64,000 nt of DNA from Penelope pileata (GCA_013396635.1 WBMW01000793.1:357117-421116); one strand, 5' to 3'; shown: positions 1-12,387, counted from the stretch's first letter. Translations and numbers: made by a program. Notes: a model not told the origin generated them from the letters alone.

Positions 1-970
1 CCTTGCCTGTGGAGCACCATTCTCCACGTCTCTTCCCAATTTTCCTATTATTCCGTCTTTGTTTGAGTTTAGTCTTCTATCTCCACCTGAGTTCATACTG
101 AAAGTATGAAAATTCTCCATTGAATCTCTAATTCTCTAGTTGTCTTAGACCCAGTCAGGTTTTTGCTGTCACATCTTTCTAATAAATCTGAGCATGTAGA
201 TCTGCAGCAGCCTTTAATACTACTTTACAAGCACAAAACAGCAGCTTCTTTGATTCATAAGCACCAAGCATATTACCACAGTCGGGCACAGACCAATGGT
301 CTCATGAGCAACACTTATTTCCACTATTGTTCATGCTCATGCCAAAGATTAATCTCTTTGCCCACAGCAGACTACTTGTCTGATTTATTTCTCTGTATGA
401 AAGAGGACCCTACCCAGGGCTCTGGCTCTGTGCAGTCGTTGCAAGGACATCCAATTATCAGTTTATCATGCTAGTTTGATTAAATGATAGCTGTGATGAA
501 CGGCCCCACTAGCATTGTGTCCTCTGCTCTTTTGTGTGGCTGTTAACACACTTAGCGTGGCTGCACAGAGACCAACCCTTCCCTGAATGCAAAGCCAGCT
601 GAACTCAGCACGAGCCTTTTCAGCGACTTCAGGGGACCTTGGATCAGGCTTCTGACATGAAGTGTCATAGGCTGGTAGTCTTAATAATTTGCTTTTTCAG
701 TCACAGGAAATTCCATGCTTCCACACAGCCAGCTCAAACAAATACATATTCAAATGAAAGCACACCATAGGTGGGACGATAAATATAATTGCACCCAATT
801 TTGCACTTGCACTTGTCCTCTAGGAGCTAAAATGAGATTTTTAATGTACTTATTATGAATATGTACATCTGCTCTGCCATTTTTGCATAATGAGCACATT
901 CCTGATACTTAAAGAATCAGCTTCCTCTCTCTCTAGGAGATAGGCAAAATGAGGCATGCTGTTATTCATG

Positions 971-1004
971 TATTTATTTATTCATTCATTATTTTTTTTT
1001 TTTT
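971..1004. repeat. ATTT/ATTC simple repeat with T13 tract
   Basis: TATTTATTTATTCATTCATT is followed by A and then thirteen T. Low-complexity intergenic DNA. Confidence 0.9.
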
Positions 1005-1335
1005 ACTTGAAACATACTGGGCCATCCATCTTGTTCCCAGGAAAACCTCAGGGGATATAGAGAAGGCTCAGCATTCAGCTCTGATCTCAATTATCACAAA
1101 TCTCATCCTATAAAATAGAATGTGTTGCAGAGGAAGGAGAAAATGCAACTCTCAATAGTACATTCCCCAAAAGAGAGAGACAAAAACATGTTTGGGGACA
1201 GTCGCCTTGAGAAACACAGGGGAGGAAGTTCTCATTCCTCTCCGGGTCCATGCTGCAGGAAGATGAGAGTTCCTGCAGGTGACATTTGTAAGCAGATGTG
1301 ATTCATAAGATGGGAGATTGTTGTAGTCCCCTTGA

Positions 1336-1413
1336 CTGCCTGCAGCAGGGGGGTTGGAACTTGATGATCCCTGAGGTCCCTTCCAACACAGGCCATTCTG
1401 TGATTCTGTGATG
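1336..1413 (+). mobile_element. CR1 LINE 3' fragment
   Basis: The sequence reads gactgcctgcagcagggggg, ttggaacttgatgatccctg, aggtcccttccaacacaggc, then cattctgtgattctgtgat. This is the classic CR1 3' end, including two copies of the terminal ATTCTRTG octamer. It is 5' truncated and lies downstream of FAM20C. The short frame 1152-1421 on the minus strand overlaps it and is not a gene. Confidence 0.93.
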
Positions 1414-4400
1414 TACAGCAAAAGCTAGATACCCAACTGCACCTGGTAACAGGGTGTGCATCTGCTGCTCTTTTGATGTCTGCAGTTTTGCACTGAACCT
1501 AAAAACTGAACAGGCCTCAGATGCCCAAGCAGAACGGATAACTCTGCCGGTGTGCTGGTTTAGATGAGTTGGTGCAAAGGGTTTTGAAGGCTGATGAGCA
1601 AACGGGAAGCTTGTTGGCTGGTTGTTGACTGGTCAGCACATTACAACTGGCAGCACAGGGGATGAGCTCTCAAGCTACTGTAGATGCTGTGAGACAGGCA
1701 ACATATCCACTGCTCATCAGCACTCCATGTCTGAATAATCCAGTCCGGGGTGCAAAGGGTGCAGATGTGGCAGATAAGTGCTGAACCTGCTAAAATGTTA
1801 CTCAAGCATGGCAGGCTTGAGATAGGATGCAGTGATAAGAGTGTGGATGTGTGAAATGCTCTCATAAATATGCAGTAGCCTGACAGCTGGTTTGCATCCT
1901 CTTTGCAGACTGCACAGCATGGATGGTCCATACATTTTTCTTCTCATTTCTTAGACTCCCTGCTTGGTAAGTAACATTTATTTTCAGGTGTTGCAAAACT
2001 GAGCCCCATGCACATAGCTAAGGCGTTACTGTTTAACCAGGCACCATGGGTTAGATGACACGCTGGGACAACCATTAAGCTCTTTTAATTTTTAACATCC
2101 TTGCTTTGAGGGCATTTTGCAGCAGCTCTGTGCCACTGCCTCTCTGCAGCCACTCGGGGCTGGATTCAAAGAAACATGAAACCACTGGGAAGGTTTCCAT
2201 TGACTTCACCAGATTAGGTCCTCTGACAGGAGAACACTGATCACTTCTGGTGAGTGAGGAGGCTTTGTGGGATGGCTGCTATTGCCTGTTTAAGAGGTAA
2301 AAGAATTTACTGTGGGTCTACAGATCCTGAACACGACAAAAATTATTTTTCCACTGGAAACACTCCAACACCTGAGTCATGATGCAGCTTTTCTAACCTT
2401 ATCCCAGCTTCTTCAGAGAGAGGTTTCCATCAGCTTCTTGTGTCAAAGCTGAAGGCAGCCCACAGGCTCCCATTGCTTGTCCTGCACTTCACAGCTGTTG
2501 AGAGGCTTTAGGACAGCGAGGAATCAGCAAGGCTCAGCTGGCTGAGTGTTTCATTACATCTTTCACTTCATCCGTTGCCAACACACGGAGGAAAAAGGTA
2601 AAACAGCCACCATGAGAGAACCACATCCTCCAAATACTTTGAACTGAAGCAATGCTGAAAGTCCAAAACAGTCATTTAAGTGCAACTTCCAGGGCAGCAA
2701 CTTGAAGGCATGAGGACCTGTAAGCATTGCATCAACGAGAATTGTTTATTTTTCCCATACCAGACAATTGGGTTGCTTACGTGAACAAGATTTGTCTCTC
2801 CTGATGAAGAAAAGAAGGGGTTTGCTCCTTACAAAGGAGCAAAGTACAGACAGCATCTTCAGCTGTGCAGGTACAAACAGTGCAGCAGATGTCCTCAGAC
2901 ATACCCTCAGGTGGACAATGGGAGTGAGGCGCTTTGAGGGCCCATTACGAGGCTCATAACAATCTCCTGTAGATGTCTACTAGGTGTGTTGCAAAGTGAG
3001 AGCTCTAGACAGACAACAACATAGAGAAACTCACTGCAGACAGTTGCTAAATGCCACTGTTAGCATTTTTAAAGAGCTGCAATTTCAATGCAAAGACTTG
3101 GCTATAGATGCTTCAGTTTATAATTAATGGATTTCAGAGTTCATTCAGGCTAAGAAAGTATCCATTAAAAATGGAAATCCTGTGCAATTCAGTGAAGCAA
3201 CTAGCGAATAATTTAGAGAAAAGATAAACAATACTAATAAATTATTTAATCTTATACCTAAGAAACCCATGAGAAAGCCAGAGACTATTCGTCTGTAAAT
3301 GGGGCAGCCAAGGAAGGTCACAGGCCCACAGTCTGCTTCTGTAAAACTCTCACTGACTTCACTGATTAGGAAAGAGTTGCTTAGAAATCAGCAAAAAGAG
3401 TTTTAATTTGATTTAGAAAATGATGTGTACCTCACTCAGTGGCCTAACAGGAAAAGCCTTTTATCTCCACTGTTTATGAAGTGCTGCCTGTGGCAAAGAT
3501 TCCCAGTGCTATTCTAAAAGGCAGCACAAACTGTAACAGTGAAGGACTAAGGAGGAGATGCTAGAAGGAAAGCCCCCTGTGACTCTGGAAGGCTTGGTTT
3601 GCTCAGTTCACAACTCAGAAGAGGATTTGTCCCCAGTTTCCAAAGCTCAGACTGAGATCAGAACAGCAAGCAGTGCTCCTGGCTCATGTTTCAGTGGCTG
3701 CAAGGAAGGGATTGAGCATCATCTTGCCTTTGTCATTTTTAAAAATATTTTTTCCCTCACTTAGGCTTACACAGCTGCATTGCTTCCATTTTGCTGACAG
3801 CTTTAACTTTCATTTGTCATTTAGCTGGGCACAAGGGTTCAGAAGACGCATGCAGATTGCAGTTCTTGCTTGATTTATGGCACCTTCCGCAGGCAGCCAG
3901 GTGCTGCAGCGCGGTGTGGGCACACAGAGCTCGCTGCACTCCAGCACGCCCCGGCCACCATCACTGGTGACACACAGCTGGCCTTAGTACAGCACCAGAA
4001 GTTGGGGGGATGAGATATGAAATTGCCTGTCTTTTGGGTAGGATCTATCTTAAATCACCCTGGGACATATTTTGAAGTCGTGTCAGGGTCAACTCAAGCT
4101 TGTAGGTGGTTTTGTACGTGTGTCTGTCAATCAGTGAGCTCCTTTCTAGAGGAGGCGGCAGAAGAGTTTATGTAGAGATCCCAATGTCATTCATTACAGT
4201 GGCCAAGGCATGACATGACCCAGATTCCCACATTCACAGAAGAGGAGAATGCTCTGATCTGACACCTCCAATTTTGAGATATTCTGCTTTAGCTCAAGCT
4301 GCCAATTCCATCTGCAAGCTGTTGGGTTCAGGCCCATGTCTGAGCAGGATTCAAGCCATGACACACGCTGCTTCTGACAAGGGACAGGGATTGTTGTGTG

Positions 4401-7400
4401 CGGAGTTCACTTGAATGAGGGGAGCTGATCTCCTAGCATGTGTTCGTACAGCGAACTGGCTACAAATGCAGGCATTCCCCAGCATGTTAAAATCCCCTCA
4501 CTTCCTCATGCCAGCTACATCAAAGTTGCACAAACAGAAAACCTTGGAAAGCATTTAATATCTCTAAAAAGATGGAGCAGCTGATGGCATGCATTCCAGC
4601 ATCTCTTGAACACAGTCTCTAGACAAACTTTTGCTGTGACCTTGCACTAGAGGAAAGGGTACTGCTACTGCCAAACCAGTACTCTCCTTTTTTGCTTATG
4701 CTTTTTTTTTTTTTTTACCCATGACCAGGGCTGGCCTATTCAGAGTTTTTAGGTCTCCTGACCCACTAAAGTGAGTTGCTTCTATGTATTTTTATTTTTT
4801 TTCCAGGCAGTCCCCAAAAGCACTGGATGAGTACTTCACTGATGTAGAAGGCAGCAGATAACTCAGTCTGATCTGGTCACAGGCTGAGCTCTGGCTTCAG
4901 GCTACCTATGAATCTTCTAACCGGTAATAACTTGAAATTCCATATCAAAACCCATCCCAGAAAAGTCAATATTTTCCTCAGACACTCAATTTACATTTTA
5001 AAAATAATTTTCCTTGTAAATATTCATTTCTCCTTGTTGAGCCACAAATATTTCAGGAAACAATCACTGGCAAGAAAATCCATAGAAACAACTGATATCT
5101 GAACCAAAATTATTTTTGCAGTCCTATGTGCAGCACTCGAAGGCAGTTTGCTCCATCAGGACGCACATCATCGAGGCTCAGGCGTGTGCCCAGCTCCAGG
5201 CTGGGGCTGCAGAAGCCCTGGCACAGGGACAGGCTGCAGGGGTGTGTGTGCTGCGGGGACGGTGCACTGCTGCAATGGGAGAGAGCAGGGGAGGAAACAA
5301 ACCCATAGGTACCCCGCAGCCATGGATGGCCCCACTAGAAGGAACCACGGTACCCTTTGGACACTCCTCCCTCTGTCACCCATATAAGAAGAGTTCATTT
5401 TCAGTTCATTGCCCAAAGGCAACACTCAGGCTGAACCCCCACGTCCCCTCCTCCTGTGCAGAGCTTTGTGATGTTGCTTACATTGCAATCTCCTTCAGGC
5501 TCGTAGCTCGTATATCCATCACGGGCTCTGCTCGGTATTGCTGATCACAACACCGATATCTAATTCAAACAATGAGAGCTTTTTTTAATTTGTGTGAATT
5601 TCCTTTGATGCTTAAATAACATAAAACCAGCAAAACAAAATGAGGCTCTCATCTGAATTCCTCAGGAGAATACAGTAAGCTGTTCTAGGCTGTCAGCTGC
5701 AGTTGTAATTAGGTGCTTTTAGAAGTATATTATCTATTATATCTGTTATTTACTGTGCATACTGCATCTGTAGTGCTGAACATGTTATGCTCCTGACAGT
5801 CGACCGCAGATTTCTCGGCACCTTATTGTCTGGAGGCTGTTGCTACACCATTTGTGAGAGTCACAGACAAACCAATTGGATTCTGACATTTACTTATCTT
5901 CTTAGAGCAAATCTTTTTGTCTGGGAGATATGTGGGACTCCTAAAGAGATGTTACACCACCTCGTGCTAATCCTCCTTAGCCCACGGATTACTGACCTAA
6001 CGCACAGCGACGGCCCTTTGGGAGCCGGCGGCTCACGCTGAGCTGCTGCATGGGCCTGCAGAAGTGCACGGCCTCCGCACACCCAACCCACGGTGCTGCT
6101 CTATGAGAGCCCACTAGAACAGGCTGTCCTCCTGCAACGGGGCCCTCAGGTCAGAGCTATTGCTGGAAGAGCTCAGAAAGCTCCTGTTGCTTTTGTACAA
6201 GGACACATTTCACCCTTGGGAGCAACGCCCCTCACCTAAGGGCTCGCAGAACCCAAGGAAGTTTTCAGGGGAAAAGACTCAGGCCGGGTGCTAGCTCTGT
6301 CTTGGCACAGCACAGATATCCCCAGAAAGCAGAGGTTTGCCCCTGCCTGGGCTGTACCAAGCTGTTCTCCAGGCTGCTTTAGCCCCAGCAGCTGAAAGGC
6401 AGCAGTGAGTTCCCTGTCATGCCCACTCACCTACACGCACCAGGACGAAATCCTGGAACAAGGCAATAACTCCTTTCCCAAGTACCTACAAAGTGAAAGA
6501 GTCAAAGCTCTAGCTGCCTGGCAGGACACCCAGAAACACCCCAGAGCTTCCTGGTACATACCAAGAAGCTGCACAGACCTGTTTTAATTGTCCCTTCCAC
6601 ACACACCAATGTCCTCTGGGTCAACCCCACACCCTCAGCTCCCCCGCTCACACAAAGGGCCTGAAAGTGGCCTGTTGGCATTTATTGTGTGAGCACCTGA
6701 CCTGTATGTGGGTTTGCACTGCTCAGGTGTGGTTAATTCACCCCAGTTTCTCATCTGAGGCCCAAGGGAAGGGAAGCTTCTCCCAGCTTCTTAGTTAACA
6801 TCTCCCTTCTTTTAAGGTGTTTGCAAGCCTCCTGAAAGGGAGCCCCATTCCTAGCTTTTCTGTATGTATGATTTAGGAACAGAGGTAACCCAGGGCTGCT
6901 GTTTGCTGAAGAATAGTTCTTATAGGACTACAAATAGTTGTAACGCAGAGCTTGCAAGGAGGAACATCAAAGTTCAGGAAAGGAAAGAAACTGAAGACTG
7001 TGGAGCTGGTTACAATAAGGTAAAGACAAGCAACCCTTAATTCATTATTCTACAAAAACACTGTTAATTTAGCTTATAGAAGTTCACACTTGTTAAGAGT
7101 GAGTTTATATCTCTGAGTTTGTATCTTCTGTGGACACCTTCAGCTTGCACCTCCCTGCTGGGACCTCCTGACATACAACCCAGCTCCTAAAGAATGAAGA
7201 TCTCTGCTCCCTGCTCCTCTCTCAGCTCAGTAGATGCCGAGTGCTGCTTTCCAAAAGCAAATCAGGTTTGTAGAGCCCCTGGCTGCTCTGACCTCAGGAG
7301 CAGAAAGCAGAGCTGCTCCAGTAGGAGGTGCCTTTATTGTCCCTGTGTCACAATCTCACAGGGAGAAAAAGCTGCACCTGCAGGAAAACCACAGCCAGGC

Positions 7401-8585
7401 ACTGGGGATTAAGCAAGGGAGGCAAACTGAGACTTTGCTGAAGGAGAAAGGGTGTAAGGACCTGCTGGCAGTCCCTTGGAACCCCTGAGGGATGAAGGAT
7501 ATGGATGTGTATTGCCCACCTCTCCTTTTTACAGTCCCATATTTTGCATCTTCTGGTAACAGAGGGAGTGGTGGTGCAAGTCCTGTGCTACAGAGAACAT
7601 CCTCAGAATGCAGCTGGATCTTGGCAAGTGTAAAACGCCACAGGGAAACACAGAAATTTTCCAAGTGCATGGACAGCTGAGGAATCTGAGCTGTTCTGTC
7701 ATCTTTGCATGCCGTGTATGTGAGAGTCATGGGAATTTGAAAGGGGGAGTAAAATGGTAACAAAGACATTTTTTAGTGATCACATATCAACCTAAGAGGT
7801 GAACGAGGCTATATGGCAGTTCTTCCTCATGTTCATAATGTTAACACTGCTGGGTTATGCTGTAATGCCTACCTGCTGGTCTATCTGGTTACAGCCTTTT
7901 AAAATATGTTTATAAATCCTTGAGAAGAAAGACATAAAATGAAACAAATGACAGCTGTGAATTATGGCTGCGACGAATATTGTCATAATAAATTCTTCCC
8001 TCCGCCCAAAGGAGCGGTGAGGGATTCCTTCTGTACCACGCCATGTTTTTACAAGTCAAATAAGCCACTTGTTCAATTTATAGCTTGCTTTTGGCCTGAA
8101 AGTCTCAATATGTATTACATGAGCTCAGCTGTGCATGATTCATAATTATTTGCTTGAGAATATTGTGTTTCTAGATAATTTAGGTTGAGATTTCCCAGCC
8201 TGTTCAAGGGCTTTTGCTACCCAAGCCAGAGGAACTGATGCATCCAAATCCTCTGGGAGGGTCTCAAGCCATAATCTTTTAGAGGTGTTGCTACACAGCT
8301 TGTTTCTACAGCTATAATTGCAAGAGGAAGGGATGCTCAAATTATAGCCAAAACAATGCTTCCACGTGAAAGATTAACTACTTTTAACACTGCGGTCCTT
8401 AACAGGGATGTAATGCACATCAGTCACCAACTCCCTGCTTTAGCTCCACTTGCTGTTGCTACAAAAGCGGACAACAATTTAAACTGCTTCTGGATAACCT
8501 GGCTGAGGTACAGCTTCGCTCAGAACAAGATTTGCAGCGAAAAATGAATCCATTTACACATGATGGCTACACATTTTGCCATATC

Positions 8586-8591
8586 TTTATT
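8586..8591 (-). promoter_or_regulatory. FAM20C: Probable polyadenylation signal AATAAA
   Basis: The minus strand reads GTGCAATAAAGATATGG. It is followed 12-35 nt downstream by GU-rich sequence (ATGTGTAGCCATCATGTGTA). It is the only AATAAA I found between the stop codon and this point. Cleavage is expected near 8565-8575. Confidence 0.7.
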
Positions 8592-8923
8592 GCACTTTTA
8601 CCACGTTGCAAACAATTCCACAAAAATGCTGCAAAAGTAAGCCTAGAGCTGCTGAAAGCAGCTTTTTACCCATATATGTATATATTTACACAAAACTATC
8701 AAAAGCAAAGTTGAAAAGTAGCAGCTCAGCTATGATAGTCTAGAAAGATAAGAGCTGCCACCTCCTTAAGGATAAATAGTACAACTCGTCATTTTACATC
8801 ACTTTGTAAAACCAACATTCAAGTATTCCTGTCAATGCACAATTAGTGAAATTCCCTTCTGGTAATCACTGTATTTCTTATTATTATTAATATTATTTTT
8901 TGCCTTTAAAAGTTCATAATGCC

Positions 8924-9011
8924 TTAACCCTTTAAATGCTGAGTAGCTGGAAAAAAAAGAAAGCATTCGATTTAAATAAGATACAGTGGATTAGAGCACT
9001 TAAAGGGTTAA
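8924..9011 (-). repeat. FAM20C: 17-bp stem in the FAM20C 3' UTR
   Basis: The arms ttaaccctttaaatgct (8924-8940) and agcacttaaagggttaa (8995-9011) are reverse complements except at one position. In the minus-strand mRNA that position is a G-U pair, so all 17 positions can pair. The loop is 54 nt. It could be a protein-binding or editing substrate; function unknown. Confidence 0.85.
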
Positions 9012-9395
9012 CACACAATCCTAAGTGGACTGTCACCACAAATAAAGTGTGAGTCACAAAACGATGCCGTCCCTCTTAGTTAAATTTGGTAGGTAGGTCT
9101 GGGGTTTCATAGATATACCATATATAAATACAAAATATTAAGTAAAGGCCTCCTTTCTATACAAAAAGGACAGGAGGTGTTTTGCTATCAGACTGTTGTC
9201 TGTCCATGATCTGAATATTTTCTCAACCTTTTCATAATCTCTTCTTAGGAACTAATGAAAAGCATCACGTTAGACTTATTTTTCTTAATGAACTAATCCT
9301 TTGCAGATTCTACACTTTACCTACTCTGGGAACAATTATATCTCATTTCTGAATTCACTGAATTCACAAAGTGGCATACCAGTCTTTTGCAAGAC

Positions 9396-9412
9396 TTTTT
9401 TTTTTTTTTTTT
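9396..9412. repeat. T17 tract (A17 in FAM20C mRNA)
   Basis: Seventeen T in a row on the plus strand, so an internal A17 in the message about 52 nt after the stop codon. It could prime oligo-dT and mimic a poly(A) tail in cDNA data. Confidence 0.95.
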
Positions 9413-9464
9413 CCTTTTTGAATCTTCTTTACTTGGCTGGTAAAAACGTAGTCTTGCCATTTCA

Positions 9465-9717
9465 CTACCTCTCGGTCGCAACAGTGTTAACATCAGTGTT
9501 ATAGTCATTTTCAACCACATTGTCATAACCATCCTTTTCTATACAGTCACTAACAGCCTTGAGGACAATCCGCAGCCGCCTGTCCATCGCCTCCAAGTGA
9601 GGCTGGTAGAGAATGGGAGCTATTTTATCTTTTAGCAAAGATTCCTTCATCAGGAGACTGAGTTTGTATTCCTCCTTGGCTAACAACTGTAATCGCAGAT
9701 AGGTAGACTTCCTTATT
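9465..9717 (-). CDS. FAM20C: FAM20C exon 10, C-terminus and stop
   Basis: The coding part is 253 nt: one base completing Arg, 83 codons, and TAG at 9465-9467. It encodes IRKSTYLRLQLLAKEEYKLS, then LLMKESLLKDKIAPILYQPH, LEAMDRRLRIVLKAVSDCIE and an acidic tail. The first arginine of the DRRLR motif plus one corresponds to human Arg549, a Raine syndrome position. The Cys in SDCIE matches human Cys560. The last 25 or so residues (ENDYNTDVNTVATER) diverge from the human tail, which ends in AASAR, and are one residue longer overall. The acceptor TTTTCTCTCAG|A is strong. The coding exon continues without interruption into the 3' UTR. Confidence 0.98.
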
Positions 9718-9961
9718 CTGAGAGAAAAGGGGGAAAAAAAAAAAGAAAATCAGTATTTTCATCACTATTGATCTCAACAAGGGTTAAAGGCTTGTAGGCA
9801 GCATAGAGATAATAGCATAAAAAATGTTATTCTGTGATCTGAAATGCTAAGAACCAAGCATGCCCTAGTCTCCACAGTTTACAGTGGAAGATGCACTTGA
9901 ACATAGCAGTTGAAAAAACTGTAAAAAAGGGGGAACAGCTACAGAGACAAAATATACATAC
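9718..9961 (-). other. FAM20C: FAM20C intron 9 (244 bp)
   Basis: The shortest intron, phase 2, with a GTATGT donor (9956-9961) and a C/T-rich tract ending in CTCTCAG next to 9717. No other features. Confidence 0.9.
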
Positions 9962-10021
9962 CTGCAGCACTGGTTTAAAGGCACCAATATGGAAAGTTCA
10001 TCGTGGGAGTATTTTCCAAAC
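9962..10021 (-). CDS. FAM20C: FAM20C exon 9
   Basis: This is the smallest exon, 60 nt: one base completing Gly, 19 codons, and AG of an Arg codon. It encodes FGKYSHDELSILVPLNQCC. It follows directly on the metal-binding DNGRG motif. The adjacent cysteines are conserved disulfide partners in the C-lobe. Asn before QCC replaces the human Gln, a mild change. The acceptor AAATAG|G is followed by TTTGG; the donor CAG|GTATGT is strong. The exon is too short to show up as an open frame on its own. Confidence 0.97.
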
Positions 10022-10506
10022 CTATTTAAAGGTAAGAACAAGAATGAGACAAAAGCTATTTTAAAGACTCACTTGCATACCTCTTCCTTCATTTCAGGAA
10101 ATGCAAGTACAGAATTCATAGTTGTGTATGTTCTGTTTAACTGGACTGGAGCTGAGGAAATCTGGACTCCAAGTACAGCCATTCATTTTGAATAAATGAT
10201 ACAGTATTGGTGGGTTTCAGTTTTCTTTTCCAAAATGAGGGACACAAATATATATTTTGTACCCTTTTCCGCTAAACTATTCTTATAAACTCTGAGGCAT
10301 GGACAAGGCAAACCTGTTTCCAAATAGCACACAGCACACAAGAGTTTGGTTTCCCTTTGGGGCTTTTAATACTGTCCCATTATACCAATAATTGCCAATA
10401 ATTCATAAATTATAGGGCACAAAATTCATCTAACAATGGCTACTATAAAGTAAATAGTTTGGCCAAAATTCCTTCATGGTTCAAAAAGATTCTTAAAGGT
10501 ACTCAC
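10022..10506 (-). other. FAM20C: FAM20C intron 8 (485 bp)
   Basis: Phase 2 intron with a GTGAGT donor (10501-10506) and a TTTAAATAG acceptor next to 10021, where the pyrimidine tract is interrupted. Nothing else is seen in it. Confidence 0.9.
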
Positions 10507-10588
10507 CCTCTTCCATTATCTAAGTGGATAATAAATGTTTCATTTCCGAACTTTTCAAAGGTTTCATAGTGATGTCGATCCATGTTAC
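10507..10588 (-). CDS. FAM20C: FAM20C exon 8 (catalytic loop and metal site)
   Basis: The segment is 82 nt: two bases completing Gly, 26 codons, and GG of the next Gly. It encodes NMDRHHYETFEKFGNETF, then IIHLDNGR. The Asp of NMDRHHYE matches human Asp458, the catalytic base. The Asp of HLDNGRG matches Asp478, the metal-binding DFG-type residue. The sequon NET matches human Asn470. Having both acidic residues intact predicts an active kinase rather than a pseudokinase. The acceptor is CCGTAG|GT. The donor AGAGG|GTGAGT is strong. Confidence 0.98.
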
Positions 10589-11669
10589 CTACGGAGAAAC
10601 AAGACCATTCTCACTAAGGCTTAGCTTTGGGGTGGGAAAATGCACTCTTGAAATAGGGATGTTAATCCATATGACTTCACTAATAGTTTTGGTCCACAAA
10701 CAAACACCTTGTCGTTCCTTGGTTAAGATCTTTGTCCAAATTTCTGGCTGCCTGAAAAGACTAAACAATGTTATGGCCCTAAGACATGGAGAAGGATGCT
10801 ACTGGTAAAGCTGAACAGCTCTCTTTGGGCACCCATGGCAGACAGATGCATGATCTCCATTTTAAGGTCAATGTGCAGAGTATTAGTGCCAAGCTAGGAG
10901 TTCTGTCTTCCTGACTCACTTATAGATGGCACATATGGCTCCTGAGCTGTGATTTGGCCTCTCCTGCTGCAGTCAATTGCAGAGATCTCAGCAGTGGGAA
11001 TGGCAGAGGATATGTCCATGCTGGCGTGTGTCCAAGGATTAAGTATGTCTCTTGGCACTTTGCAGGTATATTGGCTGCAGCAGGACAGGTTTCATATACA
11101 AATGTCTCAGTGTTAGCCACTGAGTAGGCTTGGAATAAGTCACTATTAAATGCTTATTAATAATTATTTATTGTGATCAGGTTACCTAAAAAGAAAAAAA
11201 CCCTTCCTGATACATACCGCAGTTGTCTTTGTGACAAATCAATACTTCTCCACTCTCCAATCCCAACCTCCAAGTCTATAGAGCAAGCAGCAGGGAATAC
11301 TACTGCAGGATGAAAGCACTGTGCCAAAAATGAACAGTCTTTGCAGGGGCATGCAGGAGCCATCCATAACAGTGGTAAGGCACTCACTAAAGCAAATTGT
11401 GAAGTCCTTGAGCGTTGTGAAGGAGACTAGCATGACCTGCATTCATCACTGTGCATTTCTGAACGTCTTTGTTCCTTTAATCTGTACTGATGGGAATACA
11501 TAACCATGTAAATCTGCATTTTCTCATAATCATCTAGAATGGCATATACTGTAAATGCAGCTTCAACTATGCTTTAGCAAACTGCTGAGCTATGCAGAAC
11601 AGTGTAGAAAGAAGTGGTTCTTATTCTAATTAAATGTTGCATTTAATTTTTGAAAGAGATGAAACATAC
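10589..11669 (-). other. FAM20C: FAM20C intron 7 (1,081 bp)
   Basis: Phase 1 intron with a GTATGT donor (11664-11669) and a TTTCTCCGTAG acceptor next to 10588. It contains ordinary AT-rich sequence; nothing else is recognised. Confidence 0.9.
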
Positions 11670-11779
11670 CCATTAGGAAATCAAAAACTGTCATATCCAT
11701 TATATCCAGAATTCTGGTCCCACTGTCATACGGGGGTGTTTGTTTAACCTCTTCACAATAATCTGGATCAACTTCCCAT
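11670..11779 (-). CDS. FAM20C: FAM20C exon 7
   Basis: The segment is 110 nt: one base completing Glu, 36 codons, and one base of Gly. It encodes WEVDPDYCEEVKQTPPYDSG, then TRILDIMDMTVFDFLM. This is the C-lobe helix that leads into the catalytic loop. The Asp in FDFLMG corresponds to human Asp451, a Raine syndrome position. The Cys in DYCEE is a conserved disulfide cysteine. SGTR differs from the human SSHR. The acceptor is CTTTTCCAG|A; the donor ATGG|GTATGT is good. Confidence 0.98.
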
Positions 11780-12387
11780 CTGGAAAAGCCAATATTTCAA
11801 TATTTTATGTGACATGCAAAGCTTACTGAGTATTAAAAAAATAAATTGTTATTTTGCAAAGACCTAGTTGCATCATGTTAGATTGAGGGCAGGGTCATGT
11901 GGAGGCAGCAGACTCCTCAGGCTGTTTTCAGTAATGCAAGCAACTGATAAGATTGTGACTGATGAAAAAGGAAGAAAATCACAAGACTAAAAACTACATG
12001 GCTAAAAGGTTCAAGATTTAGGAGACCATCTGCACCATCAGTCATATGTTGAAAACATGTGAGATTTGTTTAGGGCTGCTGCTAGCAGTGAATCTTTCTC
12101 TTTCTGATGGGATTTAGACAGGTCCCATTGCATCCTGTCAAAAGCCACTGCAGGTATCTATTCCACAAGGGAATTATGACATTCAAGGTCATTTCAGGTT
12201 CAGGACTATGATCCACAGCTCCTTGCAACTGCAACTATTCTGCCTCCTTCCTAGGAGCTGGAGCCACTGAAGAAATGCAAACGTTCTCCTAAGCCCCAGT
12301 GCTTCAGATGAGGTTAAGGAAGTACTGCTTTATCTTCCTATTGCCATTTGCTGTAGGTGAACAAACCCTCTGCTCACCACTACTCAC
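11780..12387 (-). other. FAM20C: FAM20C intron 6 (608 bp)
   Basis: Phase 2 intron with a GTGAGT donor (12382-12387) and a GGCTTTTCCAG acceptor next to 11779. No repeat or other feature is recognised. Confidence 0.9.

Larger units (their letters stand above)
1..8569. other. Intergenic DNA downstream of FAM20C
   Basis: There is no exon, structural RNA or family resemblance that I can support in this 8.5 kb. It holds a CR1 fragment, (ATTT/ATTC) and poly-T simple sequence (971-1004, T15 at 4702-4716), and scattered short open frames of 60-142 codons that overlap on both strands. The 142-codon frame at 5116-5544 has no recognisable domain and shadows frames on the other strand. Confidence 0.7.
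8570..9464 (-). other. FAM20C: FAM20C 3' UTR (inferred)
   Basis: About 890 nt lie between the stop codon and the first good polyadenylation signal. The region is AU-rich, includes an A17 run in the message (9396-9412), and holds a 17-bp inverted repeat (8924-8940 with 8995-9011). The 3' end is inferred; longer forms are possible. Confidence 0.65.

Noticed and set aside
5116..5544. 142-codon plus-strand frame downstream of FAM20C
   Set aside because: Four frames are open in the same GC-richer patch, so openness reflects composition. No domain seen.
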